From: Trichoplax sp. H2
Taxonomy: Eukaryota; Placozoa; Uniplacotomia; Trichoplacea
Length of the DNA: 64,000 nt
Assembly (NCBI GenBank): GCA_003344405.1
Contig: NOWV01000078.1
Location: 248,001 to 312,000 of the forward strand
Reading direction: 5' to 3'
Part shown: piece by piece, positions 1 to 13,450 of the stretch
How the letters are laid out: each line of letters opens with the position of its first letter
Numbering within the stretch: the stretch's first letter is position 1
Program-made: the position numbers and the translations under genes
The notes under the pieces: generated by a model
What the model saw: the letters and a program-made list of their open reading frames with translations, nothing else
The model's database searches: none
Told to the model about the DNA's origin: nothing

Positions 1-3000
1 GAAATTCCAGTGCATTTCTATTAGCTGCGGTTAATTTATTAAAGGGTAATTTATCAACATCTTCGTCAGATGATACTGATGATGTTGATGGCGTAGGTTG
101 CGATTGAGCTCGGATAGATATTCTCTTACTTTTCTTCTTGATATTACTTTGCTCTTCATCCGGCTGAAAACTAGGATTAGTGTAGGCATGTTTTTGTTGA
201 TCATGAGATGAATAAGGTTGGCATCGGATAACTGGTTTCTGAGTGGGATTATAATTTTGTTTCTCTTGTTCTTGCTTATTACTTTCTAGATCAGTTTGAA
301 AGCCTGGACCAGAGAAAAAATTATTATCCAGTTCATCATCGTCTAAATCATCATAAGGTTCTCTATCCAATTTTTTCTTAGCGTCCCCAGATCTATTTCC
401 ACGTTGAAATAACGTTGCAATATCACTCATCCTTCTGGCAGTATTATTATTAACTGCTAAATTGGAGCTGATTTTGGTATTACGAACGGAGGATTTGGAT
501 AATGCAGGCAATTTGATTTGATCTCCATGATTTTGATTACTGGGTATAAAGTGTCTAAATAAAATCAAACACGAATTAGTTATATTGAATAATTTCATGT
601 TATTTATTGTAAAGAGTGAAAATAAGTACCCGTCTGCTGAACATTTAATATGAACTGAATTAAAACATCAAACGTGGATAAGTTATTTTAGATTGCTGAT
701 AGATGGTAGATGCTACTTTACTACATAGAATGAAATTAAATCTCGTCCGTTTTTAAAATTCAACTTTAATACATTGCCCACGAAGTTGTCTTTAAATTGC
801 AATAATATCCAGGTTAACTTAGCTTATAGTTTTAAATAGTATCGCATTGTAATTGGAATTGATTACGATTAATAATTGAAATAATATCTAGGTTAACTTC
901 GCTCATAGTTTTAAATTATTTTGTATATGGAATTGATTGCTATAAATAATTAACTGAATTATAGTAAGCTCTTATCCAAGTTATGCCTTTGAATCCATCT
1001 TTCTTGTAACTGTTTCTAAACTTCCATTCTAGGATCACTAGCGTAGTGGTAATCAATCTAACTCAGCCCACACCTTTAAATATTGCGGTTATAACTAATC
1101 ATCATACTCATAACCAGTTGTCTCCATTATAGCAAGCCTTACCTAACAAATTGCGCCGGAGTTGACGGGCGAGCTGATTCTACTACGGATTCAACGATAG
1201 CTCTATCATTTATTCAAGAGAGAATATACAGGTTAATCTTGCTAGGTTTAGCAAAATAGATAGAATAAACATTAGCTGATCTTTAGATTTATTATTGTAT
1301 ATCCATTTTTGTCAATTATTCCAACTGAACATAAGAAGTACATTTATTCCCTTACTGAGATCGCCGTCTTTCTAATAATTCAACACTTATTGGTTCCTTC
1401 TTGCTAAATTTCTTATTAAAAGCATTACTGATCTGAGATGTTCATTAACATAGCCAGGATAAAAAATTTGATTAGATAACGCTTTAAATTTGTCTTATGT
1501 ATTAATTTATATGAAGAAATGGTTATAAGCAGCAAACGATGAAGAGGGAATCATCTCGTTTCCACTGCATTTGATAACACATAAATCAAAAGTTATCCTT
1601 ACATCGTTGTTTTTAAGGCAATGAACGATTAAAATGAAAAATCCCTATAGTGAAATGAAAGTACAGTAGCAATCATGTTGTCATAATATGCATTTTAATT
1701 TAATTTGATAGAATATTAAACTGCGGCAATGCCTTCAATCATTTTAGATGATGATTTCTTACCTGCAACGAAGTAAAAACCATAAAAATATAATTGATTA
1801 CGGCAGGATCTGGAACAATTTCAGTAGTACTACCTAAAATCCATCCGATATTGCAAACAAAAACCAAGATGGCTGTATCGCGTAAAGTGATACTAGACCA
1901 TTAAAAGTGATAGAGAAAAGGATTGTTGAAATGAATACATTCAAGATCAATTTAATTATTAATTATCCACCGGGTATTAATTATTTTAATAATTTTAACA
2001 TGTAGGATTGATTGAATTCTAAAAGGATTATAGAAGCAAGCGCTTAATAAAATCTCTCATCGGAAGCAATTACCCAATTTCTCTCATGCCATCTTTGGAT
2101 AAATTCCCATCCTTGGTAGCCAGTTTTTTAGCTCGATAATAAGTCAGTATGATGATTACGATATTAATCTATATTTGAAAATGGAAAGGGAATAGAAATA
2201 AATGTATAAGTAGAATAATAGCAATAATAATTAATGGAGAAAGAGCTATTCTATAAGCGATGATTCGACACCGACTAACAGTCAACGATCAACTTAGGCA
2301 TAAATTGGAATATTGCCTTATTCGCTACTTACGATAAAGATTATAGAAAGAGGGGCAAGGAATCCTAAAACTGCCAAATGTCTTTGTGATAGCCAGCATC
2401 TAAAATAGGTACAGAGGGCAAAGATTATTGGAGGAGTCATTTAAAATCAATCAAATTAAACAGAATCTTAGCTAACCCAACAGTACTCGTAAATTTATCA
2501 TAGCCTACTATCCCAAGAGTTGCGGCTACGATCGCACCAGGAAATCCTAGAATGACGAAAGATATTGTTTCGATTCATATAAAATCATGACCAACATCAT
2601 TTGAAACAGACTTGAATTATATATAATTAATTAATTAATTATAAAGAGTTAAAGAGATGGATTCATGAAATCCATGTAGGGCGTTTAAAATGCATCAAAG
2701 AATTAATTTAAAGCTGGCACTAATTTCAAGTTTTGGCCTTAGCATAAAGGACGACGCAATACGTATGATTGAAGTAGATATTTCTAATTAATAAATACGT
2801 ATATATAAGTGTAATTTCTTCGTTATAGATTGTTATAAGAGATTGATTAAGACCGATTAGTGATGATAAACACCCATCTACTCGCTATTAAATAAATCTT
2901 ACCGTAGGCAAAAACATATAACCATAACAAGCGAACTTTCATATAAGACCCAATAACCGAATAGTAAAATGCGAAACTATCCAATAACATCCAGATGAAG

Positions 3001-3794
3001 AATGCTAATAAAAGATATTGAGAAGAACAGGCCAAAATGATACATTCGATCTATATTATTTGAATGTAGAAAAATCCATCATGAGCTCGATACGTTATAT
3101 CATTATAAAATGATCGATCAATCTAATGGAAGAAGGCTGATTTAAAGGCATTGTATAATTAGGAACTTTGACTTAACTTACTTGTGATACTAATGCGTTA
3201 AAAGGCCGAACTCCAATAATGATGCAAATATTAGTCAGCAAGAGTGTTATATGCAAATTGAGACGTATGATGGTAACCTTACTCTTCAGGTAACTATAGT
3301 CATTTCACAATTCCGTGGTAATATGTAAATGATGAAGAACATGAGCACAGTTTAGAATATATTAATTATCAAGTTCAATCAATTCATGCTTCCTCTAATT
3401 TAAATATTTTTATCTACATAATGCTAAGCTTAAAATCTTGCCACATCAAATTTACATCAAGTAAAATAAATAAATCTCTATATTCCATCATATCGATATA
3501 TCAAACGATATTTTATTCTCGATGGTAAATAGTTTGGATCGAAATTAAAACCGTGTTCCTAATTACCTCCAAAGTATGGCATATGTAAAAATTGTCGCCA
3601 TTAAACTCAGAATAGTCATCAAACAACCTAGATAGGTCATAATTTCTGAAGCTTGATCTATTGGATCCTGAAAAAAAACATAGATGGAAATAATTATAGA
3701 ATTTGTATAACAATGCTTTAATCGGATTGGTAAAATCATATATCCGGTTCTTACATACCTGCGCATCAACTTGCCCTGTCCATAGACTATAAAT
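1..3794 (-). CDS. Adhesion-type (class B-like) seven-transmembrane receptor, 7TM region and C-terminal tail, partial at left edge
   Basis: Eleven exons join in phase on the minus strand: 3794-3759 (tentative), 3667-3567 (TM1), 3293-3182 (TM2), 3050-2903 (TM3), 2546-2477 (TM4), 2399-2333, 2168-2074 (TM5), 1892-1763 (TM6), 1644-1603 (TM7), 1432-1356 and 554-1 (tail, continuing off the window). Diagnostic segments are a TM2 start reading LNLHITLLLTN, a TM3 reading LLLAFFIWMLLDSF, a TM4 with FPGAIVAATLG, the extracellular loop-2 CWLS motif, TM5 FLAPLSIIFIIN, and TM6-TM7 ending in FTSLQGFFILIVHC. These are hallmarks of adhesion/secretin-family receptors, so a plasma-membrane receptor is expected. 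A Cys precedes TM3 and could pair with the loop-2 Cys. The tail is hydrophilic and rich in Ser, Gln and acidic residues. I could not find the GAIN/GPS ectodomain exons upstream, so ligand class and autoproteolysis cannot be judged. The family call is strong; the subfamily is unknown. Confidence 0.85.
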
Positions 3795-4581
3795 CTACAA
3801 ACCATATTTAAGTAATTAATTATTGCTTAATATATATCAATAGGTTAGAATGAAATAAAAAATAATCAGTAGAAATGTTGAAGAATCCAAGAAAGAATCA
3901 AGAAGTGCAATCGATTTTAACTTTCAAGACGAAAACATCAACTTTAAGTATTTTATTACAAAAAATTGACGAAATTATCGATAAGTGCAACGATCTCAAG
4001 ACTGATAGTTTTCCTTTTATAAGCATTTATAATCATAATTTATGGTTACCCTTCTATTAAAGTTTTTCAATGTTAAAACGAAAACGTTGAGCTCTAAGTT
4101 TTAATGTATATATCTAATGACACGTACAAAACTACAGTTAAAATCAAGTCCTGTAGATCAGCTAATTTTAATCCTGCGCAATTTGCTATTAAAGAGCTAC
4201 TAATATTACTTTTCATCTAACGATTTGAAAGTGATCTTATGGTCGTTTATATCTGATAAAAGACAACATGTCTAATAATAAAGCTGTACGGATGCAAAAA
4301 GAAGGTATTTAAAGCTATTTAACGGTAGTAATCACTCAAAATAATTTTATTTAGATCTGGTAATCAATAAAAACCTAGTTTCTAAATTATTATGGACAAT
4401 CGAATCATCAGTCTAAGTTATGCAGGAATTTCGGTTTAAATTACTGTCGTTTCCAATAAAATTGCATAAAACTGACTGGTAAAAACTGTATTTCTCACAC
4501 AAAACTACGTAGATCCCTGTTTTACGTCCATGTTTGTGCTTAAATATTATTTTAAAACTGTAAATTAAAAGTAGTTCTTAC

Positions 4582-4617
4582 CAAGAAGAAAATGGCCAAT
4601 GTTCTTTTTTTATCCAT
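4582..4617 (-). other. Possible first (signal-peptide) exon upstream of the receptor
   Basis: On the minus strand an ATG opens a 12-codon reading frame, MDKKRTLAIFFL, which ends in phase 0 at a strong GTAAGA donor. A basic start followed by a hydrophobic run is what the beginning of a signal peptide looks like. It lies 0.8 kb upstream of the first certain receptor exon on the same strand. I could not follow it through convincing intermediate exons, so its link to the receptor is inference. Confidence 0.25.
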
Positions 4618-7124
4618 GTTTATAATTATTTCAGACGAAAAAAAGGATCAAAAATGCCCAAGAAATAGAATTATCCTTCCATTTTATGATTTATCAAATA
4701 AGATTAAAACACCCAAGCCGACTTGATCTCTTTCGTTAATAAGCAGATGTTGGCTTATGAGTCGACTTATCTTTACTAGAGGTTGATCTGATCTATTTAC
4801 TTAATTATCAGAGATATCATCTGCCCTACCTATATTGCTACAGTACTTCAACCATATGGTCACGTTTACTATTTCTACTAAGTCATCATCAATATCACGA
4901 GGTAATACTGCAGGATATCAAGCTTGTTATACTGGTCTTACAAAGTTGGAATTGATTTTTAGCTGATACTGAAATTGTCGATCAATCAAGAATATTGCCC
5001 AATAAAATACAGTGGTTTAATACCATGCCAGGATTATAGCTCGATAAATTTAGAAAAGAATAAATAATTTATTTCTCGGGTGGATAACAAAACAGCTATT
5101 TCCTGGTTTAAGATTAAGATCAATGATAAATCAGAGATTGCACACGCTTCAGAAGAAGTAAATAATTAATCGAGATCTTAGCAATATTAAACCGATAGTA
5201 CATGTTGCCAAAAATAAAACAATCAGAGAATATAAAGAATGAATAATTAATTCTGATCTCAATAATAATATATAACTGATTTTTTTCATTAGGTGCAAAC
5301 GTTTATATACGTAAGCTTTTAGCTTTATATCACTGATTGAGACTCGTATGCCTACGAGTATTTATTCAGAGCTATTATTATGATATGTCAGTATAAATAT
5401 ATATACTTAAGAAAGCTCTATACTGAAATACATTGATAAGAGGAGTGAAAAATTATCGATAGAAACAAGACTTTATGATACCATTAAGCAAAAGAAGGAG
5501 AAATGAATCTTTAAACGGTTACATTCACGATATTTTTTACCGATTTCTACTTATTTAGAAGAATAATGTGCTAAAACTGATGCACTGATTAAATTAAACC
5601 TTACTGCTAGAATGATGAGATATTGTACTTCAAGGTTTTTGAGTAGAAAATGATGCAAAAATTTTTTTGTCCAGTCGATGACCCTGCATTTTATATCATC
5701 TATTAAAAACCAATTCTAGTTTATACTAGTAATGATCTTTAGTTTAGGAAGTCATTTTACTTCTCAAACATTACAAGATTGCAATGGATATTATCAAAAA
5801 TGCTTATGATAATTAATTTTTATTTGTTAATTGATCAAAACTTCGTATTTATTTGACACTATACTGTAGGCATACATATTACCAATTTACCGCATGATTT
5901 TAACTTTCGCAATAAAATTGATTTAGAAAGTAATTTCGTAACTGAAATTTGAAGTAATATAAATATCATTCCTGTATCTATTTATCATATTAAATTAAAA
6001 AAATTAGCAAAGGGTTATTTATAACTAGACCAGCTGGGTATTTATGTTCTTCGAGGTAGGAGAAAATCAGATGATGAATCCTTTTTCTATTATTTATTTA
6101 TCAAATAGCATCACTAATAGGCAATTAAATCACTTTTTCACAATTTTAGGGTAATATTTAATTTGTGTTACGATCAATGTATTGAATGTATTAGATAGCT
6201 ATAATTTAAGTCAGAGAAATTAGCTGCCATATTTTGTGCAATATATACTGTCCGAGAGAATGCCTTATAGCTAATTTTAGTCATAAGAATTCGGTACTTG
6301 TGTTTTCAAGCTTCTAGCACTGACAATGACTACAATTGACACCATTTCACTTATAATTACTAGTTATATGAACTAAATTTTTGCTCTTACTCCTTATTTC
6401 TGTTTATAATAAGTTCTAAATACGCCTTTTATGCAGTATTGTTATTAAGCGATTATACTGTTGTGTAACATTAAAATCTTTGAATTATAATCTCATGGTA
6501 TTATAATAACTTATATAGTTAGTGTATTTAATATTATATGAAATAAATACACTAGTTAATATCCAATACTATTTCTAAGATAATATGCAATATCTGAACA
6601 ATATATCTAATATTAAACCATCTGAGTAAAACATTACATTTGGATACAATAATAAAACTAACTCGAAAGACTAGTAGTACTAGTATTCTTATATGAAAGT
6701 TAATAAGTAAGTAAAATGCTGTAAGATAGCTGGATAATTGATTGTTAAAAGAACCGCTATAGAGAGCTTAAGGGATTCTGAGTGTAAGATGATCATTATA
6801 GAGAAATTAAAAATTCAAATGGGTTTTGGATAGCATTGAATCGATATAAAATTTTATCATACTTAATGGCTAGAAACTCAATGGTTATGATAATTTCTTT
6901 CGAACATATTGCTTTGATGCTAATTGAATTATCAAGATATTACTTATTACAGACTGAAATAAAAAAATCTATGTTTTGATCTTGCTTCTGTCATTTTTAA
7001 TTATCATCCTATTAAAATATCAATATTTTACTAATTCATAATAAGATTAGCAGTAACAAATCTGTTTAATTAACTTCATTGATTTATCTTAATTTTATCT
7101 ACCTGATCAAGGATGCTTTATTAT

Positions 7125-7317
7125 CTGATAATAGGAATATTTCTTTATCGATATTTTCTACCTTATTAATAAACTATCAATGATTGATCGTTTGTTAGTT
7201 ATCGTAAAACTGGTATACCATATAATCCGATAATACGAATATTTCTTTATCGATATTTTCTGCCTTATTAATAAACTATTATTAATCGATCGTTTATTAG
7301 TTGTCATGAAACCGGTA
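7125..7317. repeat. Two-copy direct repeat, about 91 bp each
   Basis: The segment starting at 7125 recurs at 7227 with roughly 85-90 percent identity by eye, offset 102 bp. Both copies contain the shared core tttctttatcgatattttct, and both end in a tggta/cggta sequence. It is a local tandem duplication in noncoding DNA with no coding potential. Confidence 0.75.
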
Positions 7318-9111
7318 GTGGTAAATCATGGTTAATAAACTTATTTCTTAACCTTTACCTCGTTCCCTGTAATTACGAAATGAATCAACTGATAGATAGG
7401 GGGTCATAATAGTTATTACATTATCAATATCATTAGTAACATTGCTTGGATCGATTACTTATCAATTTATAATAGCGATATTTGATGTTACCATTAAATT
7501 GTTAGCTTATGAGTATTATAATGAAATTAGTAATGATAATTGGAAATAAACTCTTTTCCGGACTTTTTATTCTGTTAATAACGGAATAGTTAGGAGTTTA
7601 TGATAAGGCTAAAGATAATTATTAATCAAAATTCTTGTTATCACTATTAATAATCTGTCCCTAGCAATGCGAAATGATCAATCGCTTTCCAAAGATCTCT
7701 ATATAGATAGCTACGTATATAACATTTACATGTGAAGTATTCTTTATTACGATGTAACTTATGATTGCTTTTATACTTAAAGTATGTTACCGATATAGGA
7801 CAAAATAAATTTTAATTTTACTAACCATCCATAATTTGCTGTATCATATAAAATAATCAGATCGACATTTGTGTTTATGTTTATATTATAAAAATAGAAA
7901 TTCATTTCTTAATTTTCTAAACAGCTAGAACTAGTCCTTTGATGGTTTATTGCTACGTATTGTTGAATTGTAGAATATATTAGAGTATTTTTGAAAGTTA
8001 ATAACGTCAAATATTTTACATCTATCACAATTTCTAGATTGCTTTTTTAAGTGTAAATTCTATCGTTTAAACAACGTCTCGTCTATAGAGGTTGTAAAGT
8101 ATTGTAACTTCTCTTTCTAAATGAAGACAATGGAATGATCAATTATAATTACGTTAAACCGGATGTTTACGATCGCTGAAATACAGCAGAATCCAAATTA
8201 GAATTATTCCGCTACATGGAAAATTTCTTTAAACATTGCTACGATTGTTAATACAAAAAGATATAATTAATGTAATAGTTAAAAGAGTTTTATTGATCTA
8301 TTTGACGCCTGAAATATCGAGATGTTATTTTTAATGGACTGGTAATCATCTTCAGATAAAAAATTCGGCTTTATGGTATTAATTAAATAATTCGATTGCC
8401 CGCGAACAATCACAAATGTAAAATTTAGTTTATTATTATCCGTGATTGTAATTCATCCCTATCAGTCTGTTCTGATTTATAGGTAAATGATACTATTCAT
8501 TGTTTAAATTAATCTGATATTATCCAATAAAATTTTATTTATTAACGAAGGAAAGTCTTTAATTTATTGTTTTCGCTTTATATCGTGCCTGATTAATTCT
8601 CCCATTATCCATTGAGAATCGTCGATATATACTTACTAAAGAATCCAAACTATAACATGCCAAAATAGCTTAATCTATATTCAATATAAGGACAAGACCG
8701 AAGTTAACTTCAAAACTTTTATATTTCTAATTATAAATATAAAATCAATTGATCAACAAATTTATATATTACAAGTTAATTAAATAAATTAATAAACAAA
8801 ATTTCATGCTAATTATGGGGAGATAATTATCAAATCGAATGTTAAGTTGTAAAATATTATTATCTAATCCCTTTGAAACTATTATTGACAGAATAACTAA
8901 ATAAGAATGAAAGATCAACTAAATATGATAATGAAGAGCTTAGTTCCTAATATTATTCTGCAAGAATCAATTCTAAAAGCCATGGAAATAATATTCCGCG
9001 TTCATTCGGAGATTTTATACTTGAATACTAATGATTATAATTTAGTAACTGACTCATTGAATAGAGGAAACATCTGTTAAGAAAAAAATTTTTCTTTTAG
9101 TTCATGCAGCC

Positions 9112-9117
9112 TATAAA
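9112..9117 (+). promoter_or_regulatory. TATA-like box upstream of the octapeptide-repeat gene
   Basis: TATAAA sits in the context ctataaatat, about 150 bp before the ATG at 9263. The position would suit a transcription start near 9140 with a roughly 120-base leader. AT-rich DNA gives such matches by chance, so this is only suggestive. Confidence 0.3.
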
Positions 9118-9262
9118 TATTGGTGGCTGTAATTCATGTACATTAGTTTTCGCTACAACATAAGCTTGGATCGACAACTAGCCTTTGCAACCCGTCGTTA
9201 TTGCTTATAATTATATATTATATTACGTAGCTTACTTTCTCTAATTCTTAAATTAATCAAAG

Positions 9263-10704
9263 ATGAAGATTTCAAATGCAGTCATAGTTATAACTGTTGC
9301 CATTGCATTAGTAACTAATTCGGCTGATTCTAGGTATCTTTATGATAATAGTATAAAAACACCTAAATCGAAGCACAGCATAAAAGATTTGGCGGATGAG
9401 ACTGACCGACTTTCATATTTACTCATGGTTTCAACATCGAATGGCAATATTAAACGATTAGATAAAACTTACATGGAAAGACCAGATTTTATTTCGATGG
9501 AAAGATCCAATAAAATTTCCAAGAGGTCACTGACTAAAACTGCGATGAAAAAATCAGATGATATACCAATGGAAAGATCGAGCGATATTTCTTTCGAGCG
9601 TTCAAAAACCATTCCTATGGAAAGGCATATTCCTTTCGAAAAATCAGAAAATATTCCTATGGAGAGATCTGCTAAGATTCCTATGGAGAGATCAGCAAAG
9701 ATCCCTATGGAGAGATCAAGCAATATTCCTTTCGAAAGATCGGCTAAGATCCCTATGGAGAGATCAACTAAGATCCATATGAGAGATCAAGCAAAATCCC
9801 TTTCGAGAGATCAAACAATATTCCATTTGAGAGATCATACAAAATTCCTTTCGAAAGATCAGCCAAGATCCCTATGGAGAGATCAAGCAATATTCCTTTC
9901 GAAAGATCAGCTAAGATCCCCATGGAAAGATCAAGCAAAATCCTTTTCGAGAGATCAGCTAAGATCCCTATGGAGAGGTCAAGCAATATTCCTTTCGAAA
10001 GATCAGCTAAGATCCCCATGGAAAGATCAAGCAAAATCCTTTTCGAGAGATCAGCTAAGATCCCTATGGAGAGATCAAGCAAAACCCCTATGAAGAGATC
10101 CAGTAATATTCCTTTCGAGAGATCAGCTAAGATTCCTATGGAGAGATCTAGTAATATTCCTTTCGAAAGATCAGCTAAAATCCCCATGGAGAGATCTAGT
10201 AATATACCTTTCGAAAGATCAGCTAAAATCCCCATGGAGAGATCAAGCAATATTCCTTTCGAGAGATCATCAAAGATCCCTATGGAGAGATTAAATAAAA
10301 TTCCTTTCGAGAGATTAGCCAAGATTCCTATGGAGAGATCAAGTAATATTCCTTTCGAGAGATCGGCTAAGATACCTATGGAGAGATCAAGCAACATTCC
10401 TTTCGAGAGATCAGCTAAGATCCCCATGGAAAGATCAAGTAATGGTCGTATTCCTTTCAAAAGGTCAAGCAACATCCCTTTCGAGAGATCAGCAAAAATT
10501 CCCATGGAAAGGTTGAATACCATTATAATGGAGAGATCAAATAATATTCCTTTTGAGAGATCAGTCAAGATCCCGATGGAAAGATCATACAGAACTCCCT
10601 TCGAACGATTAAATACCATCCCTATGGAGAGGTCAGGCAATATTCCCTTCGAGAGATCAAGCCATATCCCATTTGAAAGGTCTACCAATGTTGCTAAAGA
10701 ATGA
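9263..10704 (+). CDS. Secreted octapeptide-repeat protein, frameshifted within the repeat array
   Basis: The start codon opens a clear signal peptide, MKISNAVIVITVAIALVTNS followed by ADSR, then about 50 residues of unique sequence. After that come about 50 copies of an eight-residue unit, (M/F)ERS(S/A)(N/K)IP, encoded by a 24 bp tandem repeat; M- and F-starting units mostly alternate, giving a 48 bp higher-order unit. The signal-peptide frame carries the motif until about 9778, where one base is missing relative to the 24 bp consensus. The ERS motif then continues unbroken in the next frame to a TGA ending at 10704. In the original frame the ORF would instead run to 10093 as an RDQ-rich sequence. 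Possible roles are a multi-copy secreted peptide precursor, since Arg and Lys recur in every unit, or a structural secreted protein. There is no Gly-Lys/Arg amidation site and no Cys. I do not recognise the family. Confidence 0.7.
9473..10700. repeat. 24 bp tandem repeat (48 bp higher-order unit), about 50 units
   Basis: The consensus contains atccctatggagagatca and a sister unit with attcctttcgaaagatca. Because 24 is divisible by three, an open unit stays open in every copy. This explains long open frames in two forward frames and a 306-codon antisense frame (10688-9768). The copies nearest the 5' end are the most diverged and the middle ones the most uniform, a pattern expected of unequal crossover or slippage homogenising the array. 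Confidence 0.9.
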
Positions 10705-12889
10705 TCAGACGGTACCTAAAATACTTATCTATCCATTACAAATGAGTGCATGAAATTCCTATCTGATTTGGTAAATAATCGAATAACTATAGTTCCCTTA
10801 TAAAACGGTCTAAATTACTAAAGGATTAAAAATTTAGGTTCTACATAAAAGAATGGATTACCACAAAGTACTTAGGATGATACCAAATGCTATAGCCTTA
10901 TTAGCAAATAGAAGTAGATATCTTGTGAAATGTAATCTAATGTACATTATTTTACTTGCTATACCGCATTTCAGGATATACATAGACTGAATGAATCTAT
11001 GCAATAGAATATATGCATGAATCCAATCTGATTCTAAAATTAAAGTGTCGAGCTAAGATTCCTCTAATATCTATTGGACTAAGCATTTATTGTAATGATA
11101 CATTTAATTATTAAAATAATAATATTGGTGGAGTTTAAATTATAATACAAACTTGATACGATTTTATCAAGTTAGTAGATAACTATAGTGAACATCTCAG
11201 AAATATGAAGCTAAAATCTTGGTCCGAATTCCTTTATCCTAAAATTAATAGATGCGTACATTATTCCCTTATTTAAGTCAATAAAATTAAGATTCAATGT
11301 TATCCTATCATGCAATGCAAGCCGTGCATCGTAAATAAAAATGCTTCAAAATGAAACTATTAATGTATGCTCTATTTGGACAAATCATGAGTGGTCATAA
11401 AGATAGTTTCTATAGTGCTAGCAATGCTACAGTATTGTTTCATTTTAATTTTCTATTCATTATGTTAGTTAGGATTCTGCAAATGTCCTTAAAAATTGAT
11501 TATTTTACTATAAATCTTGTTATCATTGTCATAGCTGTCAAGTAATCATGCTGATACGGTATTTACTTTATTAGTAGCGCCTAGAAATAGTAATAATGGC
11601 AATTACGGCAGAGCTCCACTATTTGTAGATCGGCTATAGTATATAAATAAATAGGCTTAGGGTATCGTAATTAATTGCCAATTACTATCTTATATATGAA
11701 GGTAAAAGGTAATTATTCTTTGCTTATCCTATTATCTAGGCTCTGTTCGTATATCAACATTAAAAATCATTCTTTACTATTACATTACAACTGCATCATT
11801 GACATTATTTACAAGTGTTGAGTATTACACTAATATAAGAAACCAGAGATAAATTACTGGAATTGAATGTAGATACAACTCTTAGGCTAGGACATGAAGC
11901 AATCGCAGTACAAAATTTTTAATCTTTCAGTAGAATGGTTATGAGAATTTCTGCTAAATTTCTATTGATAATCCTGAAAATTAGTATATCACGTTTAATT
12001 CATTTTTCCTAGATAAGTTTGTAAATCAAGAAGTTGAGAATGATTATCCATGAATAGTACACTCGAAATAATTATAGAGAACTAGCTCTAAAATAGAAGA
12101 AGTCATAAACAACATATGTGCTATCTTCCATTGTTTTTTATGGCATAAATATTCTAATTCTCCATTTCTGATATTTTATATAATAGTAAAATAGTTTTAA
12201 CTGACATCTAGCTAAGGAGAATATTACAATTGGTAATGTTTAATAATATTAAGAAGACTTTAGATGTTATATTCTCTTATTCAAATGCGTAACAATCATT
12301 TGTTTCAGGAAATGACTTGTATATGTTATATTGTTATACAAGAATTATTTAAAATTAATATGTTTATGGAAATCCGGTTGTAAGATTTAATAAATGCCCT
12401 TCATGCCATAAAATATCATAATATTATATGATAAAGCACACTGGTATTTCACTTCTCGTAATACTACTTTAAAAATACTTGGATATTGTACAAATGCAGG
12501 CATTGAATTGATATGTAGTATATACAGAGCATCAGATTGAGATATTTTAAAATTTTTAATAGGCCGTGGTTGGGAGAAATTGAATTTTAATGCCTCTAGT
12601 AAAATTGTATTCAATTCCAATTTTTAAAAACTGCATTCCTACAATTGACTATCAAGAATGATTGTATCATTTTATCAGGTTATAAATACTATTGTCAATA
12701 TCTACCAACGTTAATTTTTGAATCTTACTGTAAATAGACAAGTATATCAATTCCAAGATACTCTGTGATTATCATGAAATAAGATTTGCCGCTGAGAAAT
12801 CGCTAAATTTGAATTCAATTTCTGGAGCACCAATTTGTTCGCTATTTGATTACTCTTTTTTTTTATTGTTAATTTATCTGTTTTTGTAG

Positions 12890-13450
12890 CTAGAATGACA
12901 ATATTACTCATGGTTGAGCTTTATCTATGCACCAATAGGACCAGAAAATAAGCTTAGACACTATCTTCCATAATTAAATGTCTTATTTGGGATAATAATT
13001 ATTAGGGTCAGGGTTATAATCAGTCCATATGAGCAGGCTATTTTACTGGTAACTTCTTTCCTTGCTTACTAGTTTATGTGTTATTGTAGTTATAGGTGTA
13101 GCATTATTTATGAGTCTATCTTTATACACCCATAGGATCAGCAAATAAGCTTAGACACTATCTTCTATCATTAAAAGTCTTATTTGGAAATAATAATCAG
13201 TCCATACGAGTAGACTACTTTACTGTTAACTTCTTTTCTTGACTACTAGTTTACGTGTTATTGTAGTTATACATTACTCATGAGTTGAGTTTTATTGATA
13301 CACCTATAAAGATCAGCAAACAAGTTTAGACAAAATCTTCAATCATAGAAAGTCTTAATTGGAATAATAATCAGTCTATACGAGTAGAATATTTTATTAC
13401 TAACTTCTTTCCTTGATTACTGGTTTAAGTATTTTATATAGTTACAGTGA
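12890..13450. repeat. Three imperfect tandem copies, about 175-200 bp
   Basis: The marker gcttagacactatctt occurs near 12952 and 13150, with a diverged version (gtttagacaaaatctt) near 13324. Each is followed by a shared block including taataatcagtc and aacttcttt. Copy lengths differ because of internal insertions. The copies have no coding potential. Confidence 0.7.

Larger units (their letters stand above)
3875..9262. other. Long AT-rich stretch without recognisable genes
   Basis: Apart from the possible small exon at 4582-4617 and a 7.1-7.3 kb duplication, I find no convincing exon on either strand. Open frames are short and have no recognisable motifs. The receptor's missing ectodomain exons could be hidden here if they are short and divergent. 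The last 150 bases carry a TATA-like box belonging to the next gene. Confidence 0.4.

Noticed and set aside
3875-4060. 61-codon plus-strand ORF with a coiled-coil look
   Set aside because: Single short ORF in AT-rich DNA with no flanking exons.
9768-10688. 306-codon antisense ORF rich in DLS and GIL motifs
   Set aside because: It is the mirror of the 24 bp repeat array, which stays open in several frames because the unit length is a multiple of three. It has no start context or unique sequence of its own.
12387-12620. 77-codon minus-strand ORF with coding-like composition
   Set aside because: No recognisable domain and no in-phase neighbouring exons found. Kept as unproven.
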